This document shows positions 33,960-41,604 of a stretch of DNA of 64,000 bases, in pieces. Origin of the DNA: Streptomyces sp. M92 (GTDB lineage: Bacteria; Actinomycetota; Actinomycetes; Streptomycetales; Streptomycetaceae); NCBI RefSeq assembly GCF_028473745.1, contig NZ_CP101137.1, forward strand, positions 1,550,001 through 1,614,000, given 5' to 3'. Positions within the stretch are counted from its first letter, which is position 1; the number at the start of each line of letters is the position of its first letter. Position numbers and translations under genes: made by a program. The notes under the pieces are model-generated. The model was not told the DNA's origin and ran no database searches. It saw only the letters and a program-made list of their open reading frames with translations.

Positions 33960-34688
33960 ATGGGGCAGGGGCGGGGTTGGGAGGGCGCGGTCCTCAAGCT
34001 GATGCGGGGCAAGGACTTCGAGTTCACCGTGACGGACGCTGAGGACGTGACGCCGGACTTCCGGCGGCTGCGGCTGACCGACGGCGGCATGCTGGCGGCG
34101 ACCGGGGTGCACCCGACGATGTGGGTGCGGCTGTGGTTCGAGAACGCGGGCAGGCCCCACCAGCGGGCGTACACGCTGGTCGACCCCGATCCGGAGGCCG
34201 GCACGTTCAGCATGGAGTTCGCCCTGCACGAGGGGTGCGCGAGCGACTGGGCGCGGGCGGCGAAGGCGGGGGACACGATCGAGGCGACGGTCCAGGGGAC
34301 GGGGTTCGAGGTGCCGCAGCCCCTTCCCTCCCGGGTCTTCGCGGTCGCGGACCCGGCGTCGCTGCCCGCGCTGAACTCGCTGCTCGACGCGGTGGGGGCG
34401 GTGCCCGCGACCATCTGGTTCGAGGGCGGCGGCGCGGAGGACGGCCTGCCGTTCCGTACCGATCCGGAGCTGCACGAGGTCCGTACGGTGCCGCGCCGGG
34501 ACGCGGGCGCGCAACTGGTGGCCCGGGTGAAGGAGGAGCTGCCGGAGCTGCTGCGGACCGCTCCCGAGCCGTACGTCTGGATCGCCTGCGACACGGCGAC
34601 GACGCGGGCGCTGGGGGCGTACGTCCGCAAGGAGCTGGGGGTGGCCAAGCAGCGGGTGAACGCGCTGGGGTACTGGCGCGCGACCTGA
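33960..34688 (+). CDS. Siderophore-interacting protein (ferric-siderophore reductase)
   Basis: 242-residue FAD-dependent reductase of the SIP/ViuB family that releases iron from imported siderophores. The FAD-binding barrel shows VTPDFRRLRLT and the conserved HQRAYTLVDPDPEAGTFSMEFALHE; the C-terminal SIP domain has AVADPASLPALNSLL and PYVWIACDTATTRALGAYVRKELG, and ends LGYWR. I chose ATG 33960 with GAAGGGTGAAG upstream; an in-frame GTG at 33942 is the alternative. Divergent from the acylase operon and under the same iron box. Confidence 0.93.
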   Translation: MGQGRGWEGAVLKLMRGKDFEFTVTDAEDVTPDFRRLRLTDGGMLAATGVHPTMWVRLWFENAGRPHQRAYTLVDPDPEAGTFSMEFALHEGCASDWARAAKAGDTIEATVQGTGFEVPQPLPSRVFAVADPASLPALNSLLDAVGAVPATIWFEGGGAEDGLPFRTDPELHEVRTVPRRDAGAQLVARVKEELPELLRTAPEPYVWIACDTATTRALGAYVRKELGVAKQRVNALGYWRAT

Positions 34689-34713
34689 GCCGTGGCTTGC
34701 GATCATCGGGGGT

Positions 34714-35304
34714 ATGGACGTCACACTGCACCTCGCCCAGGACCCCGAGGCCGACGAGCTGCTCGGCCGCAGTCCGCTCGCCGCGCTGGTGGGCATGCTG
34801 CTCGACCAGCAAGTGCCCATGGAGTGGGCGTTCAAGGGGCCGTCGACCATCGCGCGGCGGATGGGCGCGGAGGATCTGGACGCGCACGACATCGCGGCGT
34901 ACGACCCGGAGGCCTTCGCGGCGCTGCTCTCCGAGAAGCCGGCGGTGCACCGGTACCCCGGGTCGATGGCGGGCCGGGTGCAGCAGCTGTGCCGGTACCT
35001 CGTCGAGACGTACGACGGTGATGCCGAGGCGGTGTGGCGGGGTGTGGGCAGCGGGAAGGAGCTGCTGAAGCGGCTCCAGGACCTGCCGGGCTTCGGCAAG
35101 CAGAAGGCCCAGATCTTCCTGGCCCTGCTGGGCAAGCAGCTCGGCGTACGGCCGGAGGGGTGGCGGGAGGCGGCCGGGGCTTACGGCGAGCCGGATTCCT
35201 TCCGGTCGGTGGCCGACATCACCGGGCCGGAGTCGCTGACGAAGGTGCGGGCGTACAAGCAGGAGGCGAAGGCTGCGGCGAAGGCGAAGGCCTCCGGCAA
35301 GTAG
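34714..35304 (+). CDS. HhH-GPD family DNA glycosylase-like protein
   Basis: 196 residues of the HhH-GPD base-excision-repair superfamily. LLDQQVPMEWAFKGPSTIARRMG opens the helical core, and the helix-hairpin-helix is LQDLPGFGKQKAQIFLALLGKQLGV. The catalytic Asp normally found after the hairpin in EndoIII/AlkA is not obvious, as in the short actinobacterial branch that has not been characterised. Lys-rich C-terminal tail. Begins 25 bases after the siderophore-interacting gene and may read through from it. Confidence 0.85.
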   Translation: MDVTLHLAQDPEADELLGRSPLAALVGMLLDQQVPMEWAFKGPSTIARRMGAEDLDAHDIAAYDPEAFAALLSEKPAVHRYPGSMAGRVQQLCRYLVETYDGDAEAVWRGVGSGKELLKRLQDLPGFGKQKAQIFLALLGKQLGVRPEGWREAAGAYGEPDSFRSVADITGPESLTKVRAYKQEAKAAAKAKASGK

Positions 35305-35867
35305 CGGGTGGGGTGCCTACGGCGGCCTGTGGCTGTTCGGTGGGGGTGCGCGTAGCCCGGCTGGTTCGGTGGCGGGGCGTCGGGGCCGCGCCGGGGGGTG
35401 TCGTCCTCGGAACGGCGCGGAATCGGTCGGCCACGGGGCTGAACGGCGCGGACGCGCCAACCGCTGCGGGCGGACACCCCGACACGTCCCCTTCCCGCCG
35501 CACGCGGCCAACCGCCCACGCGGCGCGCGCAGCCGCCAGGCGGGCACCGCGCCAACGTGCGCGGCTGCCGCCCACGGAACGCGCAGCCGCCAGGCAGGCA
35601 CCGCGCCATCCCGCCCAGCTGCCCCAGTTGCGGGCAGTCGTGTCTCCCCCAGTGCCTGAACGGCCGGGCGGTACCCCCAGGGCGGCACGGGCGGGCACAG
35701 CCGCACCCCGCAGCGCCGCACCCCGCAGCGCCGGGCCGCGCGACCCACCCCCGACGCCCATCCCCACGCCCGGCTCCCCGGAAAGCACCCGCCCCGCACC
35801 CCAGGCCCGTCAGCCTGACGGCCCAGCCCAAGTGGCGCGGCCCAGCGCGCCGTTCCCAGCATGGAGC
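35305..35867. repeat. Noncoding spacer with degenerate GC-rich repeats
   Basis: No supported gene in about 560 bases: the open frames lack SD sites and normal codon bias. It contains two copies of CGCGCAGCCGCCAGGC followed by a GGCACCGCGCCA core (about 35527-35555 and 35580-35609) and a tandem GCCGCACCCCGCA repeat near 35697-35725. The proximal half resembles the GC-rich intergenic repeats that are common in Streptomyces. Confidence 0.55.
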
Positions 35868-36545
35868 ATGACCGAGCCACCGAGCGGCGCTCCCGGTAGC
35901 CAGCCGTACGACGACCGCGGGGTGCACACCCGGGCCGCCGGCCGGGGCGAGCGCGAGCGCGCGCACGAAGCCGAGCCGGCCCTTGAGGGGCCACTGCACC
36001 TGCTGTCCCGCACCGCATGGCAGACCGTGCTGCTCACCGGGGCCGCCTCCCTGGTCCTGGGCGTGCTCGTCCTGGTCTGGCCGGGCGCGTCTCTGCTCGC
36101 CGCCGGAGTGCTCTTCGGCCTCTACCTCGTCGTCAGCGGCGTCCTCCAGCTGGCCGCCGCCTTCGGCACGCACCGGACGACCTCGCTGCGGGTCCTCGCC
36201 TTCATCAGCGGTGCCGTGTCGATCCTGCTCGGCCTGTTCTGCTTCCGCGGGCACCTGCAGTCGGTGCTGCTGCTCGCGCTGTGGATCGGCATCGGCTGGC
36301 TGTTCCGCGGCGTCACACAGATCGTGGCCGCCGTGCACGACCCCGCGATGCCGGCGCGCGGCTGGCACGTCTTCCTCGGCGTCGTCACCGTCGTCGCCGG
36401 GATCGTGCTGATCGACTCGCCGGTCGAGTCGGCCGCGGTGCTCATGCTGGTCGGCGGCTGGTGGCTGGTCGTCGTCGGGGTGGTGGAGATCGTCACGGCC
36501 GTGGGCCTGCGCCGGCGCGCCCGTCAGGTCCCGCGCACGCTGTGA
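35868..36545 (+). CDS. HdeD-family membrane protein
   Basis: 225 residues: a 45-residue polar N-terminus, then six transmembrane segments in three pairs (VLLTGAASLVLGVLVLVWPG, LLAAGVLFGLYLVVSGVLQL and similar later), the repeated short-hairpin pattern of HdeD/DUF308 proteins. E. coli HdeD is linked to acid resistance at high cell density; the role in Streptomyces is unknown. ATG 35868 is the first reasonable start; the only GGAG is too close to help. Confidence 0.85.
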   Translation: MTEPPSGAPGSQPYDDRGVHTRAAGRGERERAHEAEPALEGPLHLLSRTAWQTVLLTGAASLVLGVLVLVWPGASLLAAGVLFGLYLVVSGVLQLAAAFGTHRTTSLRVLAFISGAVSILLGLFCFRGHLQSVLLLALWIGIGWLFRGVTQIVAAVHDPAMPARGWHVFLGVVTVVAGIVLIDSPVESAAVLMLVGGWWLVVVGVVEIVTAVGLRRRARQVPRTL

Positions 36546-36627
36546 ACGGGGCGCGCCGCTACGCCGAGCGGGCGGTTCTCGAACCGGCGCGATGGGCGAG
36601 GGTCGCCCGGCGGGGACACGAACCGAC

Positions 36628-36957
36628 GTGAGCCCCGCACCGTACGCCACCCTCCGCGCCGGGCGTCGTGGTGCGTGGCTGCGGGTCCTCGTTCTGCTGC
36701 TCGCCCTCGCCCTGCCCTGCGCCCACGTCACGGGCCAGGCGGCGCCGCCCGCGCCGGTGGCGGGCACGAGCGGCGGGGGCGTCGGCGAGTACGACCATCT
36801 CGACACCGCCACGCGCGCACCGGCCCGGAGCGTCCGGCGCGGGGCGCCCACGTGCGCGGCTCCGGTGCCGACGGCCGGTCCGCGGCAGCGGTCCTCCGCG
36901 CCCCCGGTGGCTGCCGGGCCGCCGCCCACCCCTCGTTCCGTGGTCCTGCGCTGCTGA
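36628..36957 (+). CDS. Small secreted or membrane-anchored hypothetical protein
   Basis: 109 residues from GTG 36628; an ATG twelve codons upstream is the alternative, and neither has a clear SD. One hydrophobic segment WLRVLVLLLALALPCAHVTG looks like a signal peptide or anchor, followed by a low-complexity Pro/Ala region and a conserved-looking end TPRSVVLRC with a terminal Cys. No domain recognised. I recall similar short Streptomyces proteins with the same C-terminus, but that needs a search. Confidence 0.6.
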   Translation: MSPAPYATLRAGRRGAWLRVLVLLLALALPCAHVTGQAAPPAPVAGTSGGGVGEYDHLDTATRAPARSVRRGAPTCAAPVPTAGPRQRSSAPPVAAGPPPTPRSVVLRC

Positions 36958-37032
36958 CAGGGCCGGTGCCGGGCGTTCGTCCGGTCCGTCCGTCCCACGG
37001 CAGGAACAGGAAGAGGAACGAGGGAAACAGCC

Positions 37033-37170
37033 ATGCCCAACGACCCCTACGCAGTCCTGCGCGCCCTCCTGCGCGCCGAAGGTGCCCGCCGTACTCCGCA
37101 TCCCGGCACCGGCAAGCCGCAGGTCCCGAGCGAACCCCGGCCGTCCGCGCGTGAGGGGAGGCGGGACTGA
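37033..37170 (+). CDS. Conserved small protein, 45 residues
   Basis: A 46-codon frame starting ATG 37033 with GAGGG 8 bases upstream and Streptomyces-like third-position GC. It encodes MPNDPYAVLRALLRAEGARR followed by a Pro/Arg-rich tail ending SAREGRRD. The amphipathic N-terminal helix is the notable feature. No family known to me. It lies 75 bases downstream of the small secreted protein gene and could share its mRNA. Confidence 0.6.
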   Translation: MPNDPYAVLRALLRAEGARRTPHPGTGKPQVPSEPRPSAREGRRD

Positions 37171-37319
37171 CCGAGGCGGCCGAGCGGGGCGGAGGCGGTC
37201 CGGCCACCTCCGCCCCGGGGGCGCCCGGACCCGTTTGCCCATGTTTACGGCGTCATTTCCAGCGCCGCACTCCGCCGCCATGGCTGCGCCCGCGACGACT
37301 TGGCCGGTAGGCTTTCCGT

Positions 37320-37616
37320 GTGATCTTCAAGCGCATCGGAAACGGCCGGCCGTACCCCGACCACGGCCGGGAGAGCACCCGGCAGTGGGCGGACGTCGCG
37401 CCGCGCCCGGTCCGCCTCGATCAGCTCGTGACGACCAAGGGCCAGCTCGACCTGGAGACCCTCCTCGCCGAGGACTCCACCTTCTACGGCGACCTCTTCG
37501 CGCACGTCGTGAAGTGGCAGGGCGACCTGTACCTGGAGGACGGGCTGCACCGCGCGGTGCGCGCGGCTCTGCAACAGCGCCAGGTGCTGCACGCGCGGGT
37601 GCTCGAGCTCGACTGA
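37320..37616 (+). CDS. Conserved actinobacterial protein with ParB-like segment
   Basis: 98 residues. The C-terminal half VVKWQGDLYLEDGLHRAVRAALQQ with HARVLELD has the spacing of the ParB/sulfiredoxin-fold motif (strand, D-G-x-H-R-x-x-A-A, helix, strand); the N-terminal half holds PYPDHGRESTRQWADVAPRPVRLDQLV. Databases sometimes label such proteins as VapB-type antitoxin, but there is no toxin partner here and no ribbon-helix-helix. GTG start at 37320; weak SD. Followed by a LytR_C gene 127 bases away on the same strand. Confidence 0.75.
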   Translation: MIFKRIGNGRPYPDHGRESTRQWADVAPRPVRLDQLVTTKGQLDLETLLAEDSTFYGDLFAHVVKWQGDLYLEDGLHRAVRAALQQRQVLHARVLELD

Positions 37617-37743
37617 GCCCGGATGAGGCCGGCCGGCCCCGTGACGTTCGGGTTTGATCCGTTCGGGTTGCATCGCACCGGGTCCCGGAACGTCGACTGA
37701 TCATCTAATAGGCATCGCCGCCGGAGCGCACTACCCTGCGTTC

Positions 37744-38388
37744 ATGAGCATGCTCACTCCCCCTGGCATGGGCGGCCAGTACAAGATCACGGGGGACCGG
37801 TACCCGCGTATGCGACCGGCCCGGCGACGCGGCAGGCTCGCGGTCGTCGCGGTCGCCTGCGTCACCGTTCTCGGCGTGCTCGGCTGGGGCACGCTCCAGC
37901 TGATCGACGTCTTCACCGGCGGAGACAAGGCCAACGCGGCCGGTGCCGCCGCGGACTGCCCGACCACGGGCACGAAGGCGAGCGCCGCGCCCGCGGCGGT
38001 GAAGCTGCCGAAGCCGGCTCAGGTGACCGTCAACGTACTCAACGCCACGACCCTCACCGGCCTCGCCCAGAAGACCGCCGACGAGCTGAAGAAGCGCGGT
38101 TTCCGGGTCGGCGAGGTGAGCAACGCGCCCAAGGAGTACGACAAGAAGATCAAGGGTGCGGGGATCCTGCTCGGGCCCCCCGCCTCCCTGAAGACTTCAC
38201 TGGCCGTGCTCGGCACCCAGCTGCCCGGCGCCGAACGCCAAACCGACGCGGCGCGCGAGGGCGCCGAGGTCGACCTGATGATCGGCGACGGCTTCAAGGG
38301 GCTGGCGAAGCCCGCGGACGCCGACACGGCACTGACCGCACTGGCCGCGCCGCAGCCGACGCCCACCGCGGAGAAGAAGGGCTGCTGA
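37744..38388 (+). CDS. LytR C-terminal domain (LytR_C) membrane protein
   Basis: 214 residues: a short basic cytoplasmic N-terminus, one transmembrane segment (LAVVAVACVTVLGVLGWGTL), a linker and a LytR_C domain with the diagnostic VTVNVLNATTLTGLAQKTADELKKRGF. The domain is found alone or behind LytR-CpsA-Psr ligases that attach polymers to peptidoglycan; here it stands alone. The protein ends in KKGC. It is convergent with upp, 12 bases apart. Confidence 0.9.
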   Translation: MSMLTPPGMGGQYKITGDRYPRMRPARRRGRLAVVAVACVTVLGVLGWGTLQLIDVFTGGDKANAAGAAADCPTTGTKASAAPAAVKLPKPAQVTVNVLNATTLTGLAQKTADELKKRGFRVGEVSNAPKEYDKKIKGAGILLGPPASLKTSLAVLGTQLPGAERQTDAAREGAEVDLMIGDGFKGLAKPADADTALTALAAPQPTPTAEKKGC

Positions 38389-38400
38389 CGGACGTACGGC

Positions 38401-39036
38401 TTATTCGGCCGCGCCGTACATGCGGTCGCCCGCGTCGCCGAGGCCCGGCACGATGTAGCCCAGTTCGTTCAGGCGCTCGTCGACCGAGGCCGTCACGACC
38501 GTCACCGGGGTGCCCGCCAGCTCGCGCTCCATCAGTTCGACGCCCTCGGGAGCGGCGAGCAGCACCACGGCCGTCACGTCGTCCGCGCCGCGCTTGATCA
38601 GCTCCTGGATCGACGCGACCAGGGTGCCGCCCGTGGCCAGCATCGGGTCCAGGACGTACACCTGGCGTCCGGAGAGGTCGTCCGGCATGCGGGTGGCGTA
38701 GGTGGAGGCCTGGAGCGTCTCCTCGTTGCGCACCATGCCCAGGAAGCCGACCTCGGCGGTCGGCAGCAGCCGGACCATGCCGTCCAGCATGCCGAGACCG
38801 GCCCGCAGGATCGGCACCACCAGCGGGCGCGGGTGGGAGAGCTTGACGCCGGTGGTCTGCGCGACCGGCGTGTGGATGTCGACCTGTTCGGTGCGCACGT
38901 CGCGCGTGGCCTCGTAGGCGAGCAGGGTGACCAGCTCGTCGGCGAGGCGGCGGAAGGTCGCGGAGTCGGTGCGCTGGTCGCGCAGCGTGGTGAGCTTGTG
39001 GGCGACCAGGGGGTGGTCGACGACGTGGAGACGCAT
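38401..39036 (-). CDS. upp: Uracil phosphoribosyltransferase
   Basis: Pyrimidine salvage: uracil plus PRPP to UMP. 211 residues, the standard length, with family motifs [13 protein letters not shown], the PRPP-binding loop [13 protein letters not shown], and the uracil-binding C-terminus [21 protein letters not shown] 39036. Convergent with the LytR_C gene; divergent from the 76-residue protein gene. Confidence 0.97.
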   Translation of the reverse strand: MRLHVVDHPLVAHKLTTLRDQRTDSATFRRLADELVTLLAYEATRDVRTEQVDIHTPVAQTTGVKLSHPRPLVVPILRAGLGMLDGMVRLLPTAEVGFLGMVRNEETLQASTYATRMPDDLSGRQVYVLDPMLATGGTLVASIQELIKRGADDVTAVVLLAAPEGVELMERELAGTPVTVVTASVDERLNELGYIVPGLGDAGDRMYGAAE

Positions 39037-39142
39037 GAACACCACAGTAACCGGGCTCCCGGGCGGACGCTTCACTCGCTCGCTGGAGTCAAACCGCCCG
39101 GTCGGGGGAAGGTGGGAGGGACTGACGCTGGGTGGTGAGACT

Positions 39143-39373
39143 GTGCCTGACCGGGACTTCCACGACGCTCCGTCCCCCGGCGAGCAGCCGGGGGCCGGGA
39201 GCGGGGCTGAGCGGAGCACGGAACCGGACCGGGAGGCGGCCCGGCGACGGCGGCGGGCCCAGTTCCTGCGGGACCTGGCGGAGGCCCGGGAGCTACGGGA
39301 CCGCGTGCAGCCGCGCCGCGCCAAGGCCGCCCGGCTGCGCCACGCGATGCGCATGCGTACCTTCCGCTGGTAG
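39143..39373 (+). CDS. Small basic conserved protein
   Basis: 76 residues from GTG 39143 (GGTGAGA 5 bases upstream). The N-terminus is acidic and Pro/Gly-rich, and the rest is strongly basic and helical ([36 protein letters not shown]). The composition suggests RNA or DNA contact, but no family is known to me. Transcribed toward the tadA pair; a hairpin at 39429 follows. Confidence 0.65.
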   Translation: MPDRDFHDAPSPGEQPGAGSGAERSTEPDREAARRRRRAQFLRDLAEARELRDRVQPRRAKAARLRHAMRMRTFRW

Positions 39374-39428
39374 TTCCACCGCCCGGCGGGGGAAGATCGC
39401 GCGCCGCGCCGGTGTTGGCGCGACGGGA

Positions 39429-39458
39429 GTACGCGGGTGGCGGGGGAAACCCGCGTAC
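39429..39458 (+). terminator. Hairpin downstream of the small basic protein gene
   Basis: Inverted repeat GTACGCGGGT/ACCCGCGTAC with a 10-base G-rich loop, 56 bases after the stop at 39373. Likely terminator, although an operator cannot be excluded. Confidence 0.55.
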
Positions 39459-39540
39459 GATCCGCACGTGGTGGCGACGAGTCTGGTTTCCGGGCGAAAC
39501 TGCCGGAGACAGGGCGCCGAAGGCGTCCCCTGACGGCCTT

Positions 39541-39567
39541 GTTTCTGCCACGATTCCGAGTGGGTGG
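39541..39567 (+). promoter_or_regulatory. Possible SigB-family promoter upstream of the tadA-associated gene
   Basis: GTTTCT, 15 bases, GGGTGG resembles the GTTT-N-GGGTAT pattern of Streptomyces SigB/F/H/N-type promoters with the usual spacing. The -10 element departs from consensus in its last two bases, so this is tentative. Confidence 0.3.
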
Positions 39568-39650
39568 GGCTCGGAGCACCGCTCCCCCGCCCGCAGCCTC
39601 CGCCGGGGGGACCCCCAACCGGCACGCCTATGACCAGTGGGAGAGTCACG

Positions 39651-40196
39651 GTGTACTTCGCCGCACTGCTCGCGCGCACCGAAGAGGGATGGGTAGCGAG
39701 CGACACTGAGCTCGACGATGTGGAGACCCTGTCGGATCTGGCCGACCTGGCCCGGGAGGCCTCTCCCGACGAGGACACGGTGCTCGTGCTGATCGAGCAG
39801 GAGGACGCGTGGTTCGGAGTCGTCCGGGTGGACGGCGAGGAGGACCCCCGTATCTACGTGTCGGACGCCGCCGCCGCGGCCCGCAGCAGCTACGGCGAGA
39901 TCCTGCTCACCGACGAACTGCTGGGCCGGGAGCCCGGTGACGACGGCGACGACCTCGACGCCCTCGACCTCGACGGCACGGAGGACGGTGAGTCCGAGGA
40001 CGACGAGGACGGTACCGACGGCGGTGACGCGGCCGCCGGTGCCGGAGAGGCCGTGCCGCACGGGCCGGTCGGTGACGCCGAGGTCCTGGACGACCTGGGC
40101 GTGAGCGAGAAGGAGCTGCGCTCGATGGCCGGCGACGCGGTCGGCGAGATCGCCGAGGCGCTGGGCGCCTCCGAGGTGCTGGAGACCGTGCGCTGA
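39651..40196 (+). CDS. tRNA adenosine deaminase-associated protein
   Basis: 181 residues matching the actinobacterial family that sits directly upstream of tadA (TIGR03941-type). The N-terminal fold YFAALLARTEEGWVASDTELDDVETLSDLADLARE is followed by a long Asp/Glu-rich linker (GDDGDDLDALDLDGTEDGES) and a C-terminal helical segment DLGVSEKELRSMAGDAVGEIAEALG. The GTG at 39651 has GGGAGAG 7 bases upstream; ATG 39630 has no SD. The stop is 11 bases before tadA. Molecular role unknown. Confidence 0.88.
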   Translation: MYFAALLARTEEGWVASDTELDDVETLSDLADLAREASPDEDTVLVLIEQEDAWFGVVRVDGEEDPRIYVSDAAAAARSSYGEILLTDELLGREPGDDGDDLDALDLDGTEDGESEDDEDGTDGGDAAAGAGEAVPHGPVGDAEVLDDLGVSEKELRSMAGDAVGEIAEALGASEVLETVR

Positions 40197-40207
40197 CCGG
40201 ACAGGAC

Positions 40208-40705
40208 GTGGGAGAACAACCGGCGGAACGTTCCGCGCCGCCCGACCCGGTGCGCGACCCGTGGCGGGCGGCGATGCGGCTCGCCCTGGCCGAGGCCGGG
40301 CGGGCCGCGCTCGGCGGTGACGTGCCCGTCGGTGCCGTCGTGCTGGCACCGGACGGGCAGACGGTGCTGGCCGCCGGGCACAACGAGCGCGAGGCCGACG
40401 GCGATCCCACGGCCCACGCCGAGGTGCTCGCCATCCGCCGGGCGGCTCGGACGCTCGGCGAGTGGCGGCTGGCCGGGTGCACCCTCGTCGTCACCCTGGA
40501 GCCGTGCACGATGTGCGCGGGCGCGCTGGTCCAGTCCCGGGTGGACCGCGTCGTCTACGGCGCCCGCGACGACAAGGCGGGCGCGGCCGGCTCCCTTTGG
40601 GACGTCGTGCGCGACCGGCGCCTCAACCACCGTCCCGAGGTGATCGAGGGCGTTCTCGCGGACGACTGCGCGCGGCTGCTGACCGAGTTCTTCCGCGACC
40701 GCTGA
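40208..40705 (+). CDS. tadA: tRNA-specific adenosine deaminase
   Basis: Converts A34 to inosine in tRNA-Arg(ACG). 165-residue zinc deaminase: His70 and catalytic Glu72 in PTAHAEVLAIRR, zinc Cys100 and Cys103 in EPCTMCAGALVQSRV, and the TadA-specific GARDDKAGAAGSLWDVV with NHRPEV. GTG start at 40208 with AGGA close upstream. In an operon with the associated protein; tRNA-Ser(CGA) lies 55 bases downstream. Confidence 0.95.
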   Translation: MGEQPAERSAPPDPVRDPWRAAMRLALAEAGRAALGGDVPVGAVVLAPDGQTVLAAGHNEREADGDPTAHAEVLAIRRAARTLGEWRLAGCTLVVTLEPCTMCAGALVQSRVDRVVYGARDDKAGAAGSLWDVVRDRRLNHRPEVIEGVLADDCARLLTEFFRDR

Positions 40706-40760
40706 CCGGCCCCGCATACCGATTTCGATCCATGCGGCACTGTGCTGTAAGGTCTGTCTC

Positions 40761-40845
40761 GGTAGCGTGTCCGAGCGGCCGAAGGAGCTCGCCTCGAAAG
40801 CGAGTGTGGCGCAAGTCACCGAGGGTTCAAATCCCTCCGCTACCG
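40761..40845 (+). tRNA. tRNA-Ser (anticodon CGA)
   Basis: Acceptor GGTAGCG/CGCTACC, anticodon stem CTCGC/GCGAG with loop CTCGAAA (CGA), long variable arm TGTGGCGCAAGTCACC, T arm GAGGGTTCAAATCCCTC. CCA is not encoded. Confidence 0.97.
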
Positions 40846-40850
40846 CTTCT

Positions 40851-40880
40851 GAAGGGCCCCGTCGAAAGACGGGGCCCTTC
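40851..40880 (+). terminator. Terminator after tRNA-Ser(CGA)
   Basis: Perfect 13-bp stem GAAGGGCCCCGTC/GACGGGGCCCTTC with GAAA loop, 5 bases past the tRNA; the same design as the terminator after tRNA-Ser(GGA). Confidence 0.88.
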
Positions 40881-40932
40881 GTGCGATCATGTGCGATCGA
40901 AAGGCGTGCGACAAGGGACAGGGGAGGCCGCG

Positions 40933-41109
40933 GTGGCGGTGAACGCGAAGAAGATCGCCGTCTACGCAGTCGTTGTCTTCGTGCTGTATGTGATCATCAC
41001 CGACCCGGAGACTGCCGCCGACTACGTTCTCATAGGCTTCCAGGGCATCTCCGACGCGGCGGGCGCCGTGGGCGACTTCATGACCTGGGCCGCCAAGGGA
41101 GGAAACTGA
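40933..41109 (+). CDS. Small single-pass membrane protein, 58 residues
   Basis: GTG 40933 has GGGGAGG 5 bases upstream. The product is a basic N-terminus (VAVNAKK), one hydrophobic helix IAVYAVVVFVLYVIIT, then an amphipathic C-terminal part ending GDFMTWAAKGGN. No family known to me. Its stop overlaps the start of the Dabb gene (TGATG), so the two are translationally coupled. Confidence 0.7.
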   Translation: MAVNAKKIAVYAVVVFVLYVIITDPETAADYVLIGFQGISDAAGAVGDFMTWAAKGGN

Positions 41110-41402
41110 TGATCCGCCACCTGGTGCTGTTCAAGCTCAACGACGGCGTGGAGCGCGACGACCCGCGCGTCGTGGAGGGCGTCGAGGCGTTCCGCGCGCT
41201 CGGCGACCGGATCGAGGAACTGCGTTTCTGGGAATGCGCCTGGAACATCAGCGACCGGCCCATCGCCTACGACTTCGCCATCAACTCCGCGGTCGAGGAC
41301 GCCGACGCCCTCAAGCGGTACCTCGAACACCCCGCACACCAGGCCTGCGTGGCGCTGTGGCGGGAGTTCGCCACCTGGGTGATCGCCGACTACGAGTTCT
41401 AG
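41109..41402 (+). CDS. Dabb (stress-responsive A/B barrel) domain protein
   Basis: 97-residue single Dabb domain: MIRHLVLFKLNDGVERDDP at the N-terminus, with the conserved His, and the closing helix YLEHPAHQACVALWREFATWVIADYEF. Such ferredoxin-like barrels act as small-molecule binding proteins or cyclases; no substrate is known here. Coupled to the small membrane protein gene upstream and closed by the strong terminator at 41443. Confidence 0.92.
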   Translation: MIRHLVLFKLNDGVERDDPRVVEGVEAFRALGDRIEELRFWECAWNISDRPIAYDFAINSAVEDADALKRYLEHPAHQACVALWREFATWVIADYEF

Positions 41403-41442
41403 CGACCCGAGCCGGAGATTCGGGCCACCGGCCCCGCGCCGC

Positions 41443-41483
41443 GCAGATCGGCCCCGCACCTGATCGGTGCGGGGCCGATCTGC
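41443..41483 (+). terminator. Perfect 18-bp stem terminator
   Basis: GCAGATCGGCCCCGCACC, loop TGATC, then the exact complement. It separates the Dabb gene from the sigma factor gene and is the longest perfect terminator stem in the window. Confidence 0.88.
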
Positions 41484-41604
41484 GTTCGTTCACTCAACAC
41501 GACGTTATGAGGTGCTTGCACACAGTGCACATGTCTTGTGATGCTATGACCGCTTTTGACGGATGAGTGACGGAAGAGTTGACGATCACGAGGTGGAGTT
41601 GACC

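Noticed and set aside
29691-34688. Complete siderophore biosynthetic gene cluster
   Set aside because: No N-hydroxylase, NIS synthetase, NRPS or transporter gene is in the region; only acylase, acyltransferase, cupin, SDR and reductase are present.
35305-35867. Gene in the repeat-rich spacer before hdeD
   Set aside because: All frames have atypical composition, internal repeats and no SD; the long frame entering hdeD continues from the HhH-GPD gene in a wrong frame.
37320-37616. VapB-type antitoxin
   Set aside because: No ribbon-helix-helix or AbrB fold is visible and no toxin gene is adjacent; the ParB-like motif fits better.
40850-40880. Hairpin after tRNA-Ser as an attachment site
   Set aside because: It is a plain 13-bp GAAA-loop terminator of the same design as the one at 25065, with no repeat of tRNA sequence.
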